Origin: an uncultured Clostridium sp.
GTDB taxonomy: Bacteria; Bacillota; Clostridia; Lachnospirales; Lachnospiraceae
Length of the DNA: 61,686 bases
Reading direction: 5' to 3'
Assembly: GCA_900549235.1 (NCBI GenBank)
Contig: URNT01000020.1
Coordinates: 1 to 61,686 of the forward strand
Of this stretch, positions 51,362 to 60,152 are shown piece after piece; position 1 is the stretch's first letter; every line of letters starts with the position of its first letter. The position numbers and the translations under genes are program-made. The notes beneath the pieces were generated by a model. That model did no database searches, was not told where the DNA came from, and saw only the letters and a program-made list of their open reading frames with translations.

Positions 51362-52527
51362 TTTTTCTCCTCTTCTTCCTCATTATCAAACGCCAGTGCG
51401 CCCTCCGGCTGACTCTGTGCATAAGAGGCCCCAAAATATCCTCTTGGCAGCCCGGAAAGCCTCTCAAAGCTGGTTCTCATCCTGTAAAACTGCTTTGTCC
51501 GCCCGCTTTCCACAATCCCTGTCAATATCTCCAGGCAGTGCAGGGCCATTTTCCCATCTGTTCTTGGAACACGTCCCCGGCGTATGGACCAGGCCATTTC
51601 TGCAGCCCCGATCCCCCGGTTATCTCCGTCATATCCGTGGGTATGAGGAAATACAATGGGCTCTGTCTGCCCCTTCATTATGACCTTTACCTCACCGCCA
51701 AAGAAATTTGGATCCTCTAAAAATAAAATTCCCTGAGTTCCGTAAAACGCCACATATGGCTTTTCCGTCCGTATACTTCTGGAATTAAAATGCAAAGTTC
51801 CAATGCAGCCGCTCTTAAAACGCACCACTCCCGACAAATAGGTTTCCGATTCCTGAAAATAGGTTTCCCCAAAGTTGTCATTTCCTGCAAAATAATGGGT
51901 CTGTTCAGGATCCATGATGCCGGACATACCGCACACTTCCTCTGCCTCTCCCAAAAGCTGCACCAGAGCCGTGCTGTAATAAATGCCTACGTCAATCCCG
52001 ATCCCGCCTCCTGCCTTTGCCGTAAACGGAAACTTTTCAGCCAGAAGCCTTCCATCTCTTTGAAGCACCGCCGTGCAGGAAGTCACTGTCCCGATCAGTC
52101 CCGATTCCACAAGATACCTGGCAGTCTGTACCCCGGCTCCTAAAAATGTGTCGGGCGCGCAGCAAAGATACAGTCCTTTTTCCTCTGCCAGTTCTGTAAG
52201 CTCTCTGGCCTTCTCAAAATCCGGACACAGTACCTTTTCTGTATATACATGCTTTCCATGCTCAAGCAAAGTTCTGATTACAGAATAATGGGCCCCCGGA
52301 GGCGTCAGATTGATCACCAGCTCGATCTCCGGATCCTCTAAAATCTCATTCATTTCCAGAACCGAAATCTGATACCTTGCCCCAGTGCGCTCAGCAAGCT
52401 CCCGGTTCAGATCACAGCAGCCCGCCACCTCTAAAATTTCAAAGGAATGAAGCATATTTTGAAAATAAATTCCGCTGATGGCCCCGCAGCCCACTATCGC
52501 TGTTTTCACCTTTTTGAACTGCTTCAT
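51343..52527 (-). CDS. Gfo/Idh/MocA family NAD(P)-dependent oxidoreductase
   Basis: 394 residues. N-terminal Rossmann domain (TAIVGCGAISGIYFQNML), the EK signature in HVYTEKVLCPDFEKA, and a C-terminal alpha/beta dimerisation and substrate domain (AGGGIGIDVGIYYSTALVQLLGE). Such enzymes oxidise or reduce a sugar hydroxyl. Here it could make the 3-keto or acid form of the imported glycoside. Its C-terminal tail is unusually acidic then basic (NEEEEEKKWDRQK), where it overlaps the next gene. Confidence 0.88.
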   Translation of the reverse strand: MKQFKKVKTAIVGCGAISGIYFQNMLHSFEILEVAGCCDLNRELAERTGARYQISVLEMNEILEDPEIELVINLTPPGAHYSVIRTLLEHGKHVYTEKVLCPDFEKARELTELAEEKGLYLCCAPDTFLGAGVQTARYLVESGLIGTVTSCTAVLQRDGRLLAEKFPFTAKAGGGIGIDVGIYYSTALVQLLGEAEEVCGMSGIMDPEQTHYFAGNDNFGETYFQESETYLSGVVRFKSGCIGTLHFNSRSIRTEKPYVAFYGTQGILFLEDPNFFGGEVKVIMKGQTEPIVFPHTHGYDGDNRGIGAAEMAWSIRRGRVPRTDGKMALHCLEILTGIVESGRTKQFYRMRTSFERLSGLPRGYFGASYAQSQPEGALAFDNEEEEEKKWDRQK

Positions 52528-52539
52528 AAAATCAGCCTC

Positions 52540-53886
52540 CTATACTGCATTGTCACGAATCACACTGCTGTACCAATGGCCGCTCTCCTTGATGATGCGC
52601 TCCTGGGTATTAAAATCCACAAAAACAATGCCGAAACGGCTGGTATAGCCAAAGGACCACTCAAAATTATCATATAAAGACCACTGGAAATATCCCTTTA
52701 CATTGACTCCCTGTTTAATAGCCTCCCACATGGCATTTAAATGGCGCTTCAGATAATCCTTTCTGGCTCCGTCCTCCACCGTTCCTTCCATGGTGACCAC
52801 ATCCGGGAAAGAGGTTCCATTTTCCGTAATATAAATATTTTCGATTCCATATTCATTCTTCATCCGAAGGAGCATATGTAAAAATCCCTCCTCCGTCACT
52901 GGCCAGTTTCTGTCATTTACCGGAACGTACTTTGGGTTTTCAATCTTAAAGCCCAGAGGCCACGCCTTTTCATCTGCCTTCACATAAAAATCATTATAAT
53001 AATTGAGGCCGATAAAATCCAGCTTCTGGCTCATAAGCCTCAGATTTTCTTCCTTAAATTCCGGCAGAACCACGCCCTTTTCCCTGTAAAGGCCGATCAT
53101 ATCCTGAGGATATGTCCCCTTTATGATAGGATCTGCAAACCAGCGGTTCAGGTAGCCATCGGCCCGTACAGCCGCCGCTTTATCCTCCGGCCGGTCTGTA
53201 AGAGGGAGGCGTCCCATAAGATTTAATGTAATACCGATCTCCCCATCATATCCGCTTTTTCTGAAATGCTCTACCACCAGTCCGTGACCTGTATACATAT
53301 GATACGCCACCCTCACAGCGGTAGAAAAATCACGGATCCCCGGAGCCTGACGGCCTTCTGAATGACCTAAAAACGCGGCGCAGTACGGCTCGTTTAAGGT
53401 AATCCATTTTTTCACCCGGTCATGGTAGGCATCCATCACTACCTTGGCATATTCCAGAAAATATTCCGGCATCTGCGGATTGGCCCAGCCGCCAATATCC
53501 TGAAGGGCCTGGGGAAGATCCCAGTGATACAGCGTAATAAACGGCTCAATCCCCGCCTCTAAAAGCTTATCGATCAGACGGCTGTAAAAATCAATTCCTT
53601 TCTGATTTACCTCCCCATATCCCTTCGGCAGGATCCTTGACCAGGCAATGGAAAAACGATACGCCTGAATCCCCATGGACTTCATCAGCTCCACATCCTC
53701 CTCATACCGGTGATAATGGTCGCAGGCCACCTTTCCGTCATCTCCATTTAACACATTACCCGGCACACTGCAATAGCGGTCCCATATAGTCTCGCCCCGT
53801 CCGTCCTCGTTATATGCTCCTTCAATCTGATAAGAAGCAGTGGCCACGCCCCATGAAAACCCATCCGGGAATCTCCTCTTTTCCAT
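52540..53886 (-). CDS. bglA: GH1 beta-glucosidase
   Basis: 448 residues, standard length, no signal peptide. Acid/base Glu in TLNEPYCAAF and nucleophile Glu in YITENGTSFPD, and WSLYDNFEWSFGY near the C terminus. The last motif fits plain beta-glucosidases rather than the phospho-type. It should split imported beta-glycosides in the cytoplasm. Position 13 bp after the oxidoreductase gene in a LacI-controlled ABC operon supports uptake without phosphorylation. Confidence 0.92.
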   Translation of the reverse strand: MEKRRFPDGFSWGVATASYQIEGAYNEDGRGETIWDRYCSVPGNVLNGDDGKVACDHYHRYEEDVELMKSMGIQAYRFSIAWSRILPKGYGEVNQKGIDFYSRLIDKLLEAGIEPFITLYHWDLPQALQDIGGWANPQMPEYFLEYAKVVMDAYHDRVKKWITLNEPYCAAFLGHSEGRQAPGIRDFSTAVRVAYHMYTGHGLVVEHFRKSGYDGEIGITLNLMGRLPLTDRPEDKAAAVRADGYLNRWFADPIIKGTYPQDMIGLYREKGVVLPEFKEENLRLMSQKLDFIGLNYYNDFYVKADEKAWPLGFKIENPKYVPVNDRNWPVTEEGFLHMLLRMKNEYGIENIYITENGTSFPDVVTMEGTVEDGARKDYLKRHLNAMWEAIKQGVNVKGYFQWSLYDNFEWSFGYTSRFGIVFVDFNTQERIIKESGHWYSSVIRDNAV

Positions 53887-53899
53887 TTGTCATACCTCC

Positions 53900-54364
53900 T
53901 TATTTTTCATCACTTTCCAGCAATTCTACCACTACCTTCAGATCATCCAGAGCGTCTAAAAATGCATAACGGCCATTTCCCCGCCTGTACTCTCCCTTCT
54001 GAAGAAGCTTCATGCCCCAGTCCTCACAGGCGCTTATGGTCTTTGACATCCCTTTTACCTGAAAGGAAATGTGGTGGATTCCCTCCCCATACTGCTCCAG
54101 ATGCTCTCTCCAAAGACTAGGTTCCTCATTTGGCTGGATCAGTTCCATCTGCAGATCTCCAAAATAGAAAAATGTCATATAGCATTTGGCTCTTGGCGCC
54201 GGTTCTCCCCGGTATTCTGTTTTGGTCACTTCATATTCTCCGCTGTTTACGATCTCAGGCTCTTGAACATCAAAAAACCTTGCAAACTGCTTTCTTGTTT
54301 TTTCAATATCCTTTACTAAAAATCCAATCTGTACCAATCTGGTATCTTCAATAGGTCTGCTCAT
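53900..54364 (-). CDS. VOC superfamily (glyoxalase-like) protein
   Basis: 154 residues with two beta-alpha-beta-beta-beta modules: LVQIGFLVKDIEKTRKQFARFF with metal-ligand-like positions, and GIHHISFQVKGMSKTISACE, ending in DDLKVVVELLE. The substrate is unknown. VOC proteins do isomerisation, epimerisation or ring cleavage with a divalent metal. Within this operon an epimerase or lactone-handling step is conceivable. It overlaps the mannonate dehydratase-like gene by 17 bp. Confidence 0.82.
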   Translation of the reverse strand: MSRPIEDTRLVQIGFLVKDIEKTRKQFARFFDVQEPEIVNSGEYEVTKTEYRGEPAPRAKCYMTFFYFGDLQMELIQPNEEPSLWREHLEQYGEGIHHISFQVKGMSKTISACEDWGMKLLQKGEYRRGNGRYAFLDALDDLKVVVELLESDEK

Positions 54365-55373
54365 ATGATCTCTCCTTTTTTTCCATCTTTTCTATCGCCT
54401 CCATCAGCCCCTGTATGTAAGCTGTATCTGCATACCGGACCTTATGTCCCCACTCCCTGTCGCCTTCGATCCCCGGCACATGGTCGCTGACTAGAAATCC
54501 ATCAAAACCAGAATGCATCAAGGCATATACCACCTCAAAGGGATCAAAATTTCCTTCTCCCAGGAAACATTCTTTAAACTTCGGCACGGTTCCCTGAACA
54601 TCCCTCATATGGGCGTAGATCAGTTTCTTTCTGGGTCCGAAATACCGGATGGCGTCAAAAATATTCTTTGCTCCGCCCTTCATCTGGGAAAATGTTCCGA
54701 TGCAGAATAAAAGTCCCCAGTTAGGGCTGTCAATCATTGCCTCCGCCCGTTTATAGCTCTCTATGTCAATAAACAGTCTGACAATCCCCGACAGGCTTTC
54801 TATGGGCGGATCATCCGGGTGCAGAGCCATAGTCACATGATACTCCTCCGCCACCGGGATCACCCGCTTCATAAAATATTCAAAGTTCTCCCACAAATAC
54901 TCCGGATCCGGGATCAGCATGTCCCTTCTCTGCCCAAAATCTGCCATATCATCTATGCCCAGCTTCTGTTTTTCCAGATCAAAGGCCTGAACCGTGGCCC
55001 CATACCGTCCCACAGGTGCATGGTTTTCTGTTCTCCATACAAAGGAAGGAGAAAAATGATACCCCAGGACCGGGATTCCCACCCGCCCAAGGCTGCGTAT
55101 GGATTCACAGACATTTTCAATCTGCTCATCCCTTCCCTCCAAACCCAGCATGGCCTTATCATAAAAGGAAATAGGCATATTCTCCATTGCTTCTACCTTT
55201 ACCCCGTAAGCGCTGCAGCGCTCCATAAACTGGTATAGATCCTCATATTTCCAATAGCGGTCTGCCGGAAGATCAAAAGGAAGATTAAACTGCACCCGGT
55301 CAATTCCCATCTGCCTCGCATTGGTAAGTATCTCTTTATCTACACTTCTTATCTGTCCATATGCTAATCTCAT
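54348..55373 (-). CDS. Mannonate dehydratase (UxuA) family protein
   Basis: 341 residues, TIM barrel. UxuA signatures are present: MALHPDDPP, the metal-binding YAHMRDVQG and DGFLVSDHVPGIEGD. UxuA converts D-mannonate to 2-keto-3-deoxygluconate. The N terminus lacks some of the usual UxuA start (the family is commonly 350-390 residues), so substrate may differ. It is the second acid-sugar dehydratase-type enzyme in this operon, next to an enolase-superfamily member. Confidence 0.82.
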   Translation of the reverse strand: MRLAYGQIRSVDKEILTNARQMGIDRVQFNLPFDLPADRYWKYEDLYQFMERCSAYGVKVEAMENMPISFYDKAMLGLEGRDEQIENVCESIRSLGRVGIPVLGYHFSPSFVWRTENHAPVGRYGATVQAFDLEKQKLGIDDMADFGQRRDMLIPDPEYLWENFEYFMKRVIPVAEEYHVTMALHPDDPPIESLSGIVRLFIDIESYKRAEAMIDSPNWGLLFCIGTFSQMKGGAKNIFDAIRYFGPRKKLIYAHMRDVQGTVPKFKECFLGEGNFDPFEVVYALMHSGFDGFLVSDHVPGIEGDREWGHKVRYADTAYIQGLMEAIEKMEKKERSYEQTY

Positions 55374-55379
55374 GATCGT

Positions 55380-56774
55380 TTAACTCCATATACGGTCTAA
55401 TGACGTCTCCTCATTCCACTCATCGGTGGACATCCACACTTCCTTTCCCTTCATGGGGCCGTGTTCCCGGATCAAGTCCTCATTTAGGGATATAATTCCC
55501 AAACCAGGCGCATCCGTAATCTCTGTAAACCCATCCTTTACAATGGGCTTCACCGGTCCGATAATCAGCTCCTGCCACCAGTCTGAATCAAAGGCGTCAT
55601 GCTCCTGAACAAAGAAATTTTCGCTGGCAGTAGCCATATGCGCTCCTGCAAGGGCTGAAATAGGGCTTTCGCACATATGCAGGGCCATGGAAGCCCCATA
55701 TCTGGCCGCCAGATCTCCCAGCTTTTTCGTCTCCAGAATTCCGCCCGAAGTGAGAAGATCAGGATGAACCACATCTAATGCTCCGGCCTGCAGCAAAGGC
55801 TCAAAGGTTTCTGTCAGATACATATCCTCACCTGTTGCCAGAGGGGCCGTAGTCGACTGCTTTAACGCCTTATACTGGTCGGTCAGATACCAGGGCAGCA
55901 TATCCTCCAGCCAGGCCAGATTATATTTTTCCATCCTCCTTGCTATCTTGATCATATCCGGCAGAGGAAAATGACCGAAATGGTCGATGGCTAATGGAAC
56001 TTTATATCCGATCACATCACGAACCCGTCCGATATATTCATCCAGCTGCTCCAGTCCCTGCTCCGTCACATGCATATTGGTAAAGGGGTGAGAAATTTTA
56101 TTAAAATCATAAAGAGCCGCATTGGCCGCCGATACCTCTGCCCGGCTCCCGCCTCTTGCCACCTGGCGCACCCGCTCCTCTGCCTCTCTTAACTCATTTA
56201 CCCAGTCAAGAGGCCCGCAGTAATTCCCCTCCTGAGCCATCAGAAGCTCTACGCTTAATATTTTCAGCACCGTAAAGCCCTGATCCATATACCCTTTTAA
56301 GATACGTCCCACTTCCTCCGGCTCCATAAGTACCCCTGTAGCCCGTCCGTCCTCAATATGAGTATCCGCATACAGGCGCACCCGGTCTCTGAACCGCCCT
56401 CCAAGAAGCTGGTACACCGGAACTCCATAAGCCTTTCCCGCCAGATCCCAAAGAGCCAGTTCAATAGCGCAGACTCCTGCTGATTGTCTGGACGGCCCTC
56501 CAAACTGCTTGATTTTTCGGAAAATACGATCCACCTCACATGGATTTTCACCTATGATGCGGCTTTTCAAATACTTAAGATATGTGGCGCTGGCCCCGTC
56601 TCTCATCTCCCCGTATCCGCTGATTCCCTGGTTCGTATCGATCCGGATCAGATAACATCCCCAGGGCGGCAGATCTACCTTTGTAAACTTCACATCTGTA
56701 ATGCGAAGCTTTGAAGGATTAGAACTCTGCCTTACATAATCAAGACATTCCTCATAATTCACATTCTGCTTCAT
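55380..56774 (-). CDS. Enolase-superfamily acid-sugar dehydratase (mandelate racemase type)
   Basis: 464 residues. N-terminal capping domain (LIRIDTNQGISGYGE) and a beta-barrel with the metal ligands Asp in LAIDHFGHFPLP, Glu in WLEDMLPW and Glu in TGEDMYLTE; His in LHMCESPISA may be the catalytic base. At 464 residues it is longer than most family members (about 380-410), with an insertion around 190-235. It probably dehydrates a sugar acid to a 2-keto-3-deoxy acid. AAAGGAG precedes the ATG. Confidence 0.87.
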   Translation of the reverse strand: MKQNVNYEECLDYVRQSSNPSKLRITDVKFTKVDLPPWGCYLIRIDTNQGISGYGEMRDGASATYLKYLKSRIIGENPCEVDRIFRKIKQFGGPSRQSAGVCAIELALWDLAGKAYGVPVYQLLGGRFRDRVRLYADTHIEDGRATGVLMEPEEVGRILKGYMDQGFTVLKILSVELLMAQEGNYCGPLDWVNELREAEERVRQVARGGSRAEVSAANAALYDFNKISHPFTNMHVTEQGLEQLDEYIGRVRDVIGYKVPLAIDHFGHFPLPDMIKIARRMEKYNLAWLEDMLPWYLTDQYKALKQSTTAPLATGEDMYLTETFEPLLQAGALDVVHPDLLTSGGILETKKLGDLAARYGASMALHMCESPISALAGAHMATASENFFVQEHDAFDSDWWQELIIGPVKPIVKDGFTEITDAPGLGIISLNEDLIREHGPMKGKEVWMSTDEWNEETSLDRIWS

Positions 56775-56808
56775 AATCTGTCTCCTTTATGATAGATATA
56801 CGCTGCCT

Positions 56809-57663
56809 TTAACCCTTAACAGCGCCGTCTGCCATTCCCTTTACAAAATATTTATTGCAGGCCAAAAAGATCAGCAGCACCGGAAATGCCACCACCGCAG
56901 AAGCCGCCATGGTAGCGCCCCAGTCCACGGAAAATTCACCGGCAAACATATGGATAGCAATGGGCAAAGTTCTTGTTTTTGTGGAGGTACTTAAATTTAA
57001 TGCAAACAGGAACTCCTCCCAGGCATGAATATAAGTATAGATTGCAACAGAGATTAACCCAGGCTTCGCTACAGGAAGCACCACCTTAAACAGCGCTCCG
57101 ATTCCTGAACAGCCGTCAATCTTAGCCGCCTCATCCAGCTCCTTTGGAACCGTATCCATAAAGGAACTGAGCATAATCACACCCATGGGGATTGTCAGAG
57201 CCATATCTGACATAATAAGGGAAAAATGCGTATCCAAAAGCCCTGTTTTAGCCACCAGAAAATACAATGGAATAATAATTACCACACTGGGAATCATCTG
57301 ACCAAACAGCAAAGCCACCTTAAGCACTCCATGGCCTCTGAATTTATACCGGCTCATCCCATAGCCTGCCATTACAGAAATAAACAGCGTGATACTTACC
57401 ACGCACACCGTTATGATCACACTGTTGATAAACGCATCAAACATTTTTGAATTGGTCAGTACATTTACATAATTCTGCATCGTAGGCGCATCCGGAATAA
57501 TCTGAGGCGGTATATCATACTGCTCCGTAGGCAGCTTAATGGAAGTTGAAATCATCCATATAGCTGGAAATACAGAAACCACAACCACCAAAAGAAGGAT
57601 GGCATAGGTGCTTATTTTCCACAGAATATTTACATCCGTCACGCTTTTCTTCGTCTTTAACAT
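56809..57663 (-). CDS. CUT1 sugar ABC permease, MalG type
   Basis: 284 residues, six membrane helices, EAA loop ELDEAAKIDGCSGIGALFKVVLPVA, C terminus FVKGMADGAVKG. The ATG at 57663 is chosen because AAGGAGGG lies upstream. The longer in-frame N terminus would overlap the preceding permease. It is the second half of the channel for the LacI-controlled operon. Confidence 0.9.
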   Translation of the reverse strand: MLKTKKSVTDVNILWKISTYAILLLVVVVSVFPAIWMISTSIKLPTEQYDIPPQIIPDAPTMQNYVNVLTNSKMFDAFINSVIITVCVVSITLFISVMAGYGMSRYKFRGHGVLKVALLFGQMIPSVVIIIPLYFLVAKTGLLDTHFSLIMSDMALTIPMGVIMLSSFMDTVPKELDEAAKIDGCSGIGALFKVVLPVAKPGLISVAIYTYIHAWEEFLFALNLSTSTKTRTLPIAIHMFAGEFSVDWGATMAASAVVAFPVLLIFLACNKYFVKGMADGAVKG

Positions 57664-57664
57664 G

Positions 57665-58543
57665 TTACCGTCCCTCCTTATCTCGTGTGAGATACAGATA
57701 TACAAGGCTCACTCCCATAGATAAAAGGAATAATACCGTGCTGGCCGCGCTTGCGATACCAAAGTCATAATCCATAAACGCACGCTTATAAATATACATT
57801 GCCATTACCTCTGTCTTATGAGCCGGTCCGCCTTCTGTCATTGCGTAAATAAAGGTAAAGGCGTTGAGAGTCCATATGATCATCAGAAGAATGGTAGAAT
57901 AACAGGTTGGGGAAATAGAAGGCCAGGTTACATTTTTAAAAATGTGATAGCCATTTGCCCCATCAATCACCGCCGCTTCTTTCAAATCCTTGGAAACGCT
58001 CTGCAAAGAGGCCTCGATCATTAAAAGAATAAAAGGGAACATTTTCCAGGTATTGACTGCTATGATTGCCCACATAGCCACCTTAGGATCAGACAGCCAG
58101 GTCTGATTTTTATCAATGATACCCAAAGATGTAAAAATGAAATTGATAATGCCGTAATCCGCATTGTACATCCATTTCCATACAGCGGCGCCAATAATAC
58201 TTGGCGTAACCCATGGAATCATCAAAAGAATCCTTATAATGGGCTTACATTTTACAAATGACTGATGAAGCACCAGAGCCAGCAGAAATCCCAGCCCAAA
58301 CTGAAAAAACACACTGCCAAAGGTCCATATAAATGTGTTCTTAATGGAATCAATAAAAACCTTATCGCCAAAAATCTTCTTATACTGGGAAAGCCCTGCA
58401 AATTCAGGGACCTCCATAAACAGAGTATTGTTGAAAAATCCCATAATCAAGGTGTAAATCAAAGGATACAGCATAACTACCGCTACCACCAGCAATGCCG
58501 GCATCACATAGCCTATGCCTGAACGTTTCATCTTTCTTATCAT
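57665..58543 (-). CDS. CUT1 sugar ABC permease, MalF type
   Basis: 292 residues, six membrane helices, EAA loop DLKEAAVIDGANGYHIFKNVTWPSI. It is directly upstream of and nearly touching the MalG-type gene. AAAGG precedes the ATG. Confidence 0.9.
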   Translation of the reverse strand: MIRKMKRSGIGYVMPALLVVAVVMLYPLIYTLIMGFFNNTLFMEVPEFAGLSQYKKIFGDKVFIDSIKNTFIWTFGSVFFQFGLGFLLALVLHQSFVKCKPIIRILLMIPWVTPSIIGAAVWKWMYNADYGIINFIFTSLGIIDKNQTWLSDPKVAMWAIIAVNTWKMFPFILLMIEASLQSVSKDLKEAAVIDGANGYHIFKNVTWPSISPTCYSTILLMIIWTLNAFTFIYAMTEGGPAHKTEVMAMYIYKRAFMDYDFGIASAASTVLFLLSMGVSLVYLYLTRDKEGR

Positions 58544-58597
58544 AACGGCGCCTTTCTGCTAAAGAGGCAGGCCCTGTTTCGGACCTGCCCTATTGTG

Positions 58598-59902
58598 TTA
58601 TTTTAAAAGTTCGTTAACTGATGCATCCAGAAGCTTGCAGGCCTCTTCTGCAGACACATCATCTGTAAGCATCAGCTGAAGATCATCCATAATTGCCTGT
58701 CTGATACCTACAATATTTTTTACAGAAGGAAGGGCATGGGCATATTCCAGAGCGTCTGCATTGGGCTTAATAATATCCTCCGGATAATCTGCATAACGTG
58801 CTGCCACTTCACCTGTTCCAGTAAATGTATTCGTATAAATTGCCGCAATGTCAGGTCTGGTTAAAAACTTTACAAATTCCCAAGCTGCCTCCTGCTTCTC
58901 ACTGCAGCCTGCAACCGCTACGGACCAGCCCCCTAAAATGGTGCTTCTCTCCGCGTCATTAGATGTAGGAACCATGGTACAGGCAAAATTAAGGTCAGGA
59001 TTCATCTTAACAATTTCTTCTACATCATAAATACCGCTTAAGTACATAGCGATCTTGCCGCTGGCAAAGAGGGTTCGGTTGGCAATATTGTCATTCTCCA
59101 ATACAGAAGACGGTGCATATGCCATCAGATCCTTATAAAGCTGGGCTGTCTCAACTGCCGCCTCACTTGAAAGCGCAGATGCGGAATTATCCTCTGTAAG
59201 AATCGTACCGCCTGAGCTTCCAAGCATAGTAATGTACTGGAAGGAGAAGTTAGAATAGTTAGTGCCGCAAAGACCATATCCATACACGTCATCCTTGGTA
59301 CAGGCTGCCGCGATCTCCTTTACCTCCTCCCAGGTTTTTGGAGGTTCCGTATAGCCTGCCTCTGCCAAAAGGTCTTTATTATAAAACAGGGTGTAAGTTT
59401 CGCTTCTGAAAGGAAGCCCGTATAAGCTTCCGTCTACCGTTGCCGCATCAATGGCACCTTTTACATACTGACTTATATCAAGAGAGTCTGCCTCCACATA
59501 CTCATCCAAAGGAGCCAAGAGCCCTGCGCTTCCAAAGGTTGTTACCCAGTCAAGGGCACAGGACATAACATCTGGAGCTGTCTTATTGGTCAAAGCCAGC
59601 ATATACTTATCATTAGCCAGATCTGCCTGGAACTCTGCTTCAATTTTAATATTAGGATGCTCTTTATTCCAAAGTGCCTCAATTTCCGGCCATACCGCTT
59701 CCTGCCAGTTGCCATCCCAAAAAGTCAGCGTGATCTCCTCATCTCCGGCCGCTTCTGCAGAGCTTCCTTCTGCTTCCTGTTTTTCCGTCTCTGTCTGCTG
59801 CACAGTCTCTGACCCACAGCCAGTAAGCACTCCACCTGCCACAGCAGCAGTCATCACAAAACCTACTGCTCTTTTTACCGCTTTTTGCATCAATCTTCTC
59901 AT
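58598..59902 (-). CDS. CUT1 ABC sugar-binding lipoprotein of the LacI-controlled operon
   Basis: 434 residues. Lipoprotein signal (KRAVGFVMTAAVAGGVLTGC) with lipobox LTGC, then a Glu/Ser-rich linker and SBP family 1 body (ITLTFWDGNWQEAVWPEIEALWNKEHPNIKI; LPFRSETYTLFYNKDLLAEAG). It is the first gene of the minus-strand operon, with AAAGGAG before the ATG and a strong promoter and LacI operator upstream. It binds the substrate that the operon degrades, which is probably a beta-glycoside. Confidence 0.92.
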   Translation of the reverse strand: MRRLMQKAVKRAVGFVMTAAVAGGVLTGCGSETVQQTETEKQEAEGSSAEAAGDEEITLTFWDGNWQEAVWPEIEALWNKEHPNIKIEAEFQADLANDKYMLALTNKTAPDVMSCALDWVTTFGSAGLLAPLDEYVEADSLDISQYVKGAIDAATVDGSLYGLPFRSETYTLFYNKDLLAEAGYTEPPKTWEEVKEIAAACTKDDVYGYGLCGTNYSNFSFQYITMLGSSGGTILTEDNSASALSSEAAVETAQLYKDLMAYAPSSVLENDNIANRTLFASGKIAMYLSGIYDVEEIVKMNPDLNFACTMVPTSNDAERSTILGGWSVAVAGCSEKQEAAWEFVKFLTRPDIAAIYTNTFTGTGEVAARYADYPEDIIKPNADALEYAHALPSVKNIVGIRQAIMDDLQLMLTDDVSAEEACKLLDASVNELLK

Positions 59903-59934
59903 ACGTTTCTCCTTTCACTACTTGTTAATTTTAA

Positions 59935-59952
59935 AATGTTAACGTTTTCATT
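59935..59952. promoter_or_regulatory. LacI-family operator O1
   Basis: AATGTTAACGTTTTCATT has the central CG dyad typical of LacI/GalR operators. It lies just downstream of the -10 box of the SBP promoter, so bound repressor would block the operon. Confidence 0.75.
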
Positions 59953-59965
59953 TTCTAACAGCCAA

Positions 59966-59994
59966 ATAATAGCATATATTTGTGCATTATGCAA
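59966..59994 (-). promoter_or_regulatory. Promoter of the SBP operon
   Basis: On the minus strand TTGCAT (59989-59994), a 17-bp spacer and TATTAT (59966-59971). Confidence 0.7.
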
Positions 59995-60045
59995 GTATTT
60001 TTATTTTCTTTTTTATTTTATTCCACATTTTTCGATATTATATAA

Positions 60046-60063
60046 AATGAAAACGTTATTAAT
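60046..60063. promoter_or_regulatory. LacI-family operator O2
   Basis: AATGAAAACGTTATTAAT is the inverted near-copy of O1 (most positions match). Its centre is 111 bp from that of O1, upstream of the lacI promoter. It is suitable for looping or autoregulation. Confidence 0.7.
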
Positions 60064-60084
60064 TTATAGTCGATTTAGTACATC

Positions 60085-60113
60085 TTGCAATAGAAAATTA
60101 AATATGATACAAT
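60085..60113 (+). promoter_or_regulatory. Promoter of the lacI gene
   Basis: TTGCAA, a 17-bp spacer and TACAAT, 39 bp before the lacI start codon. Confidence 0.65.
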
Positions 60114-60152
60114 GAAATTGACTCATTTTCATACTTTAAGAGAGGATTGCAT

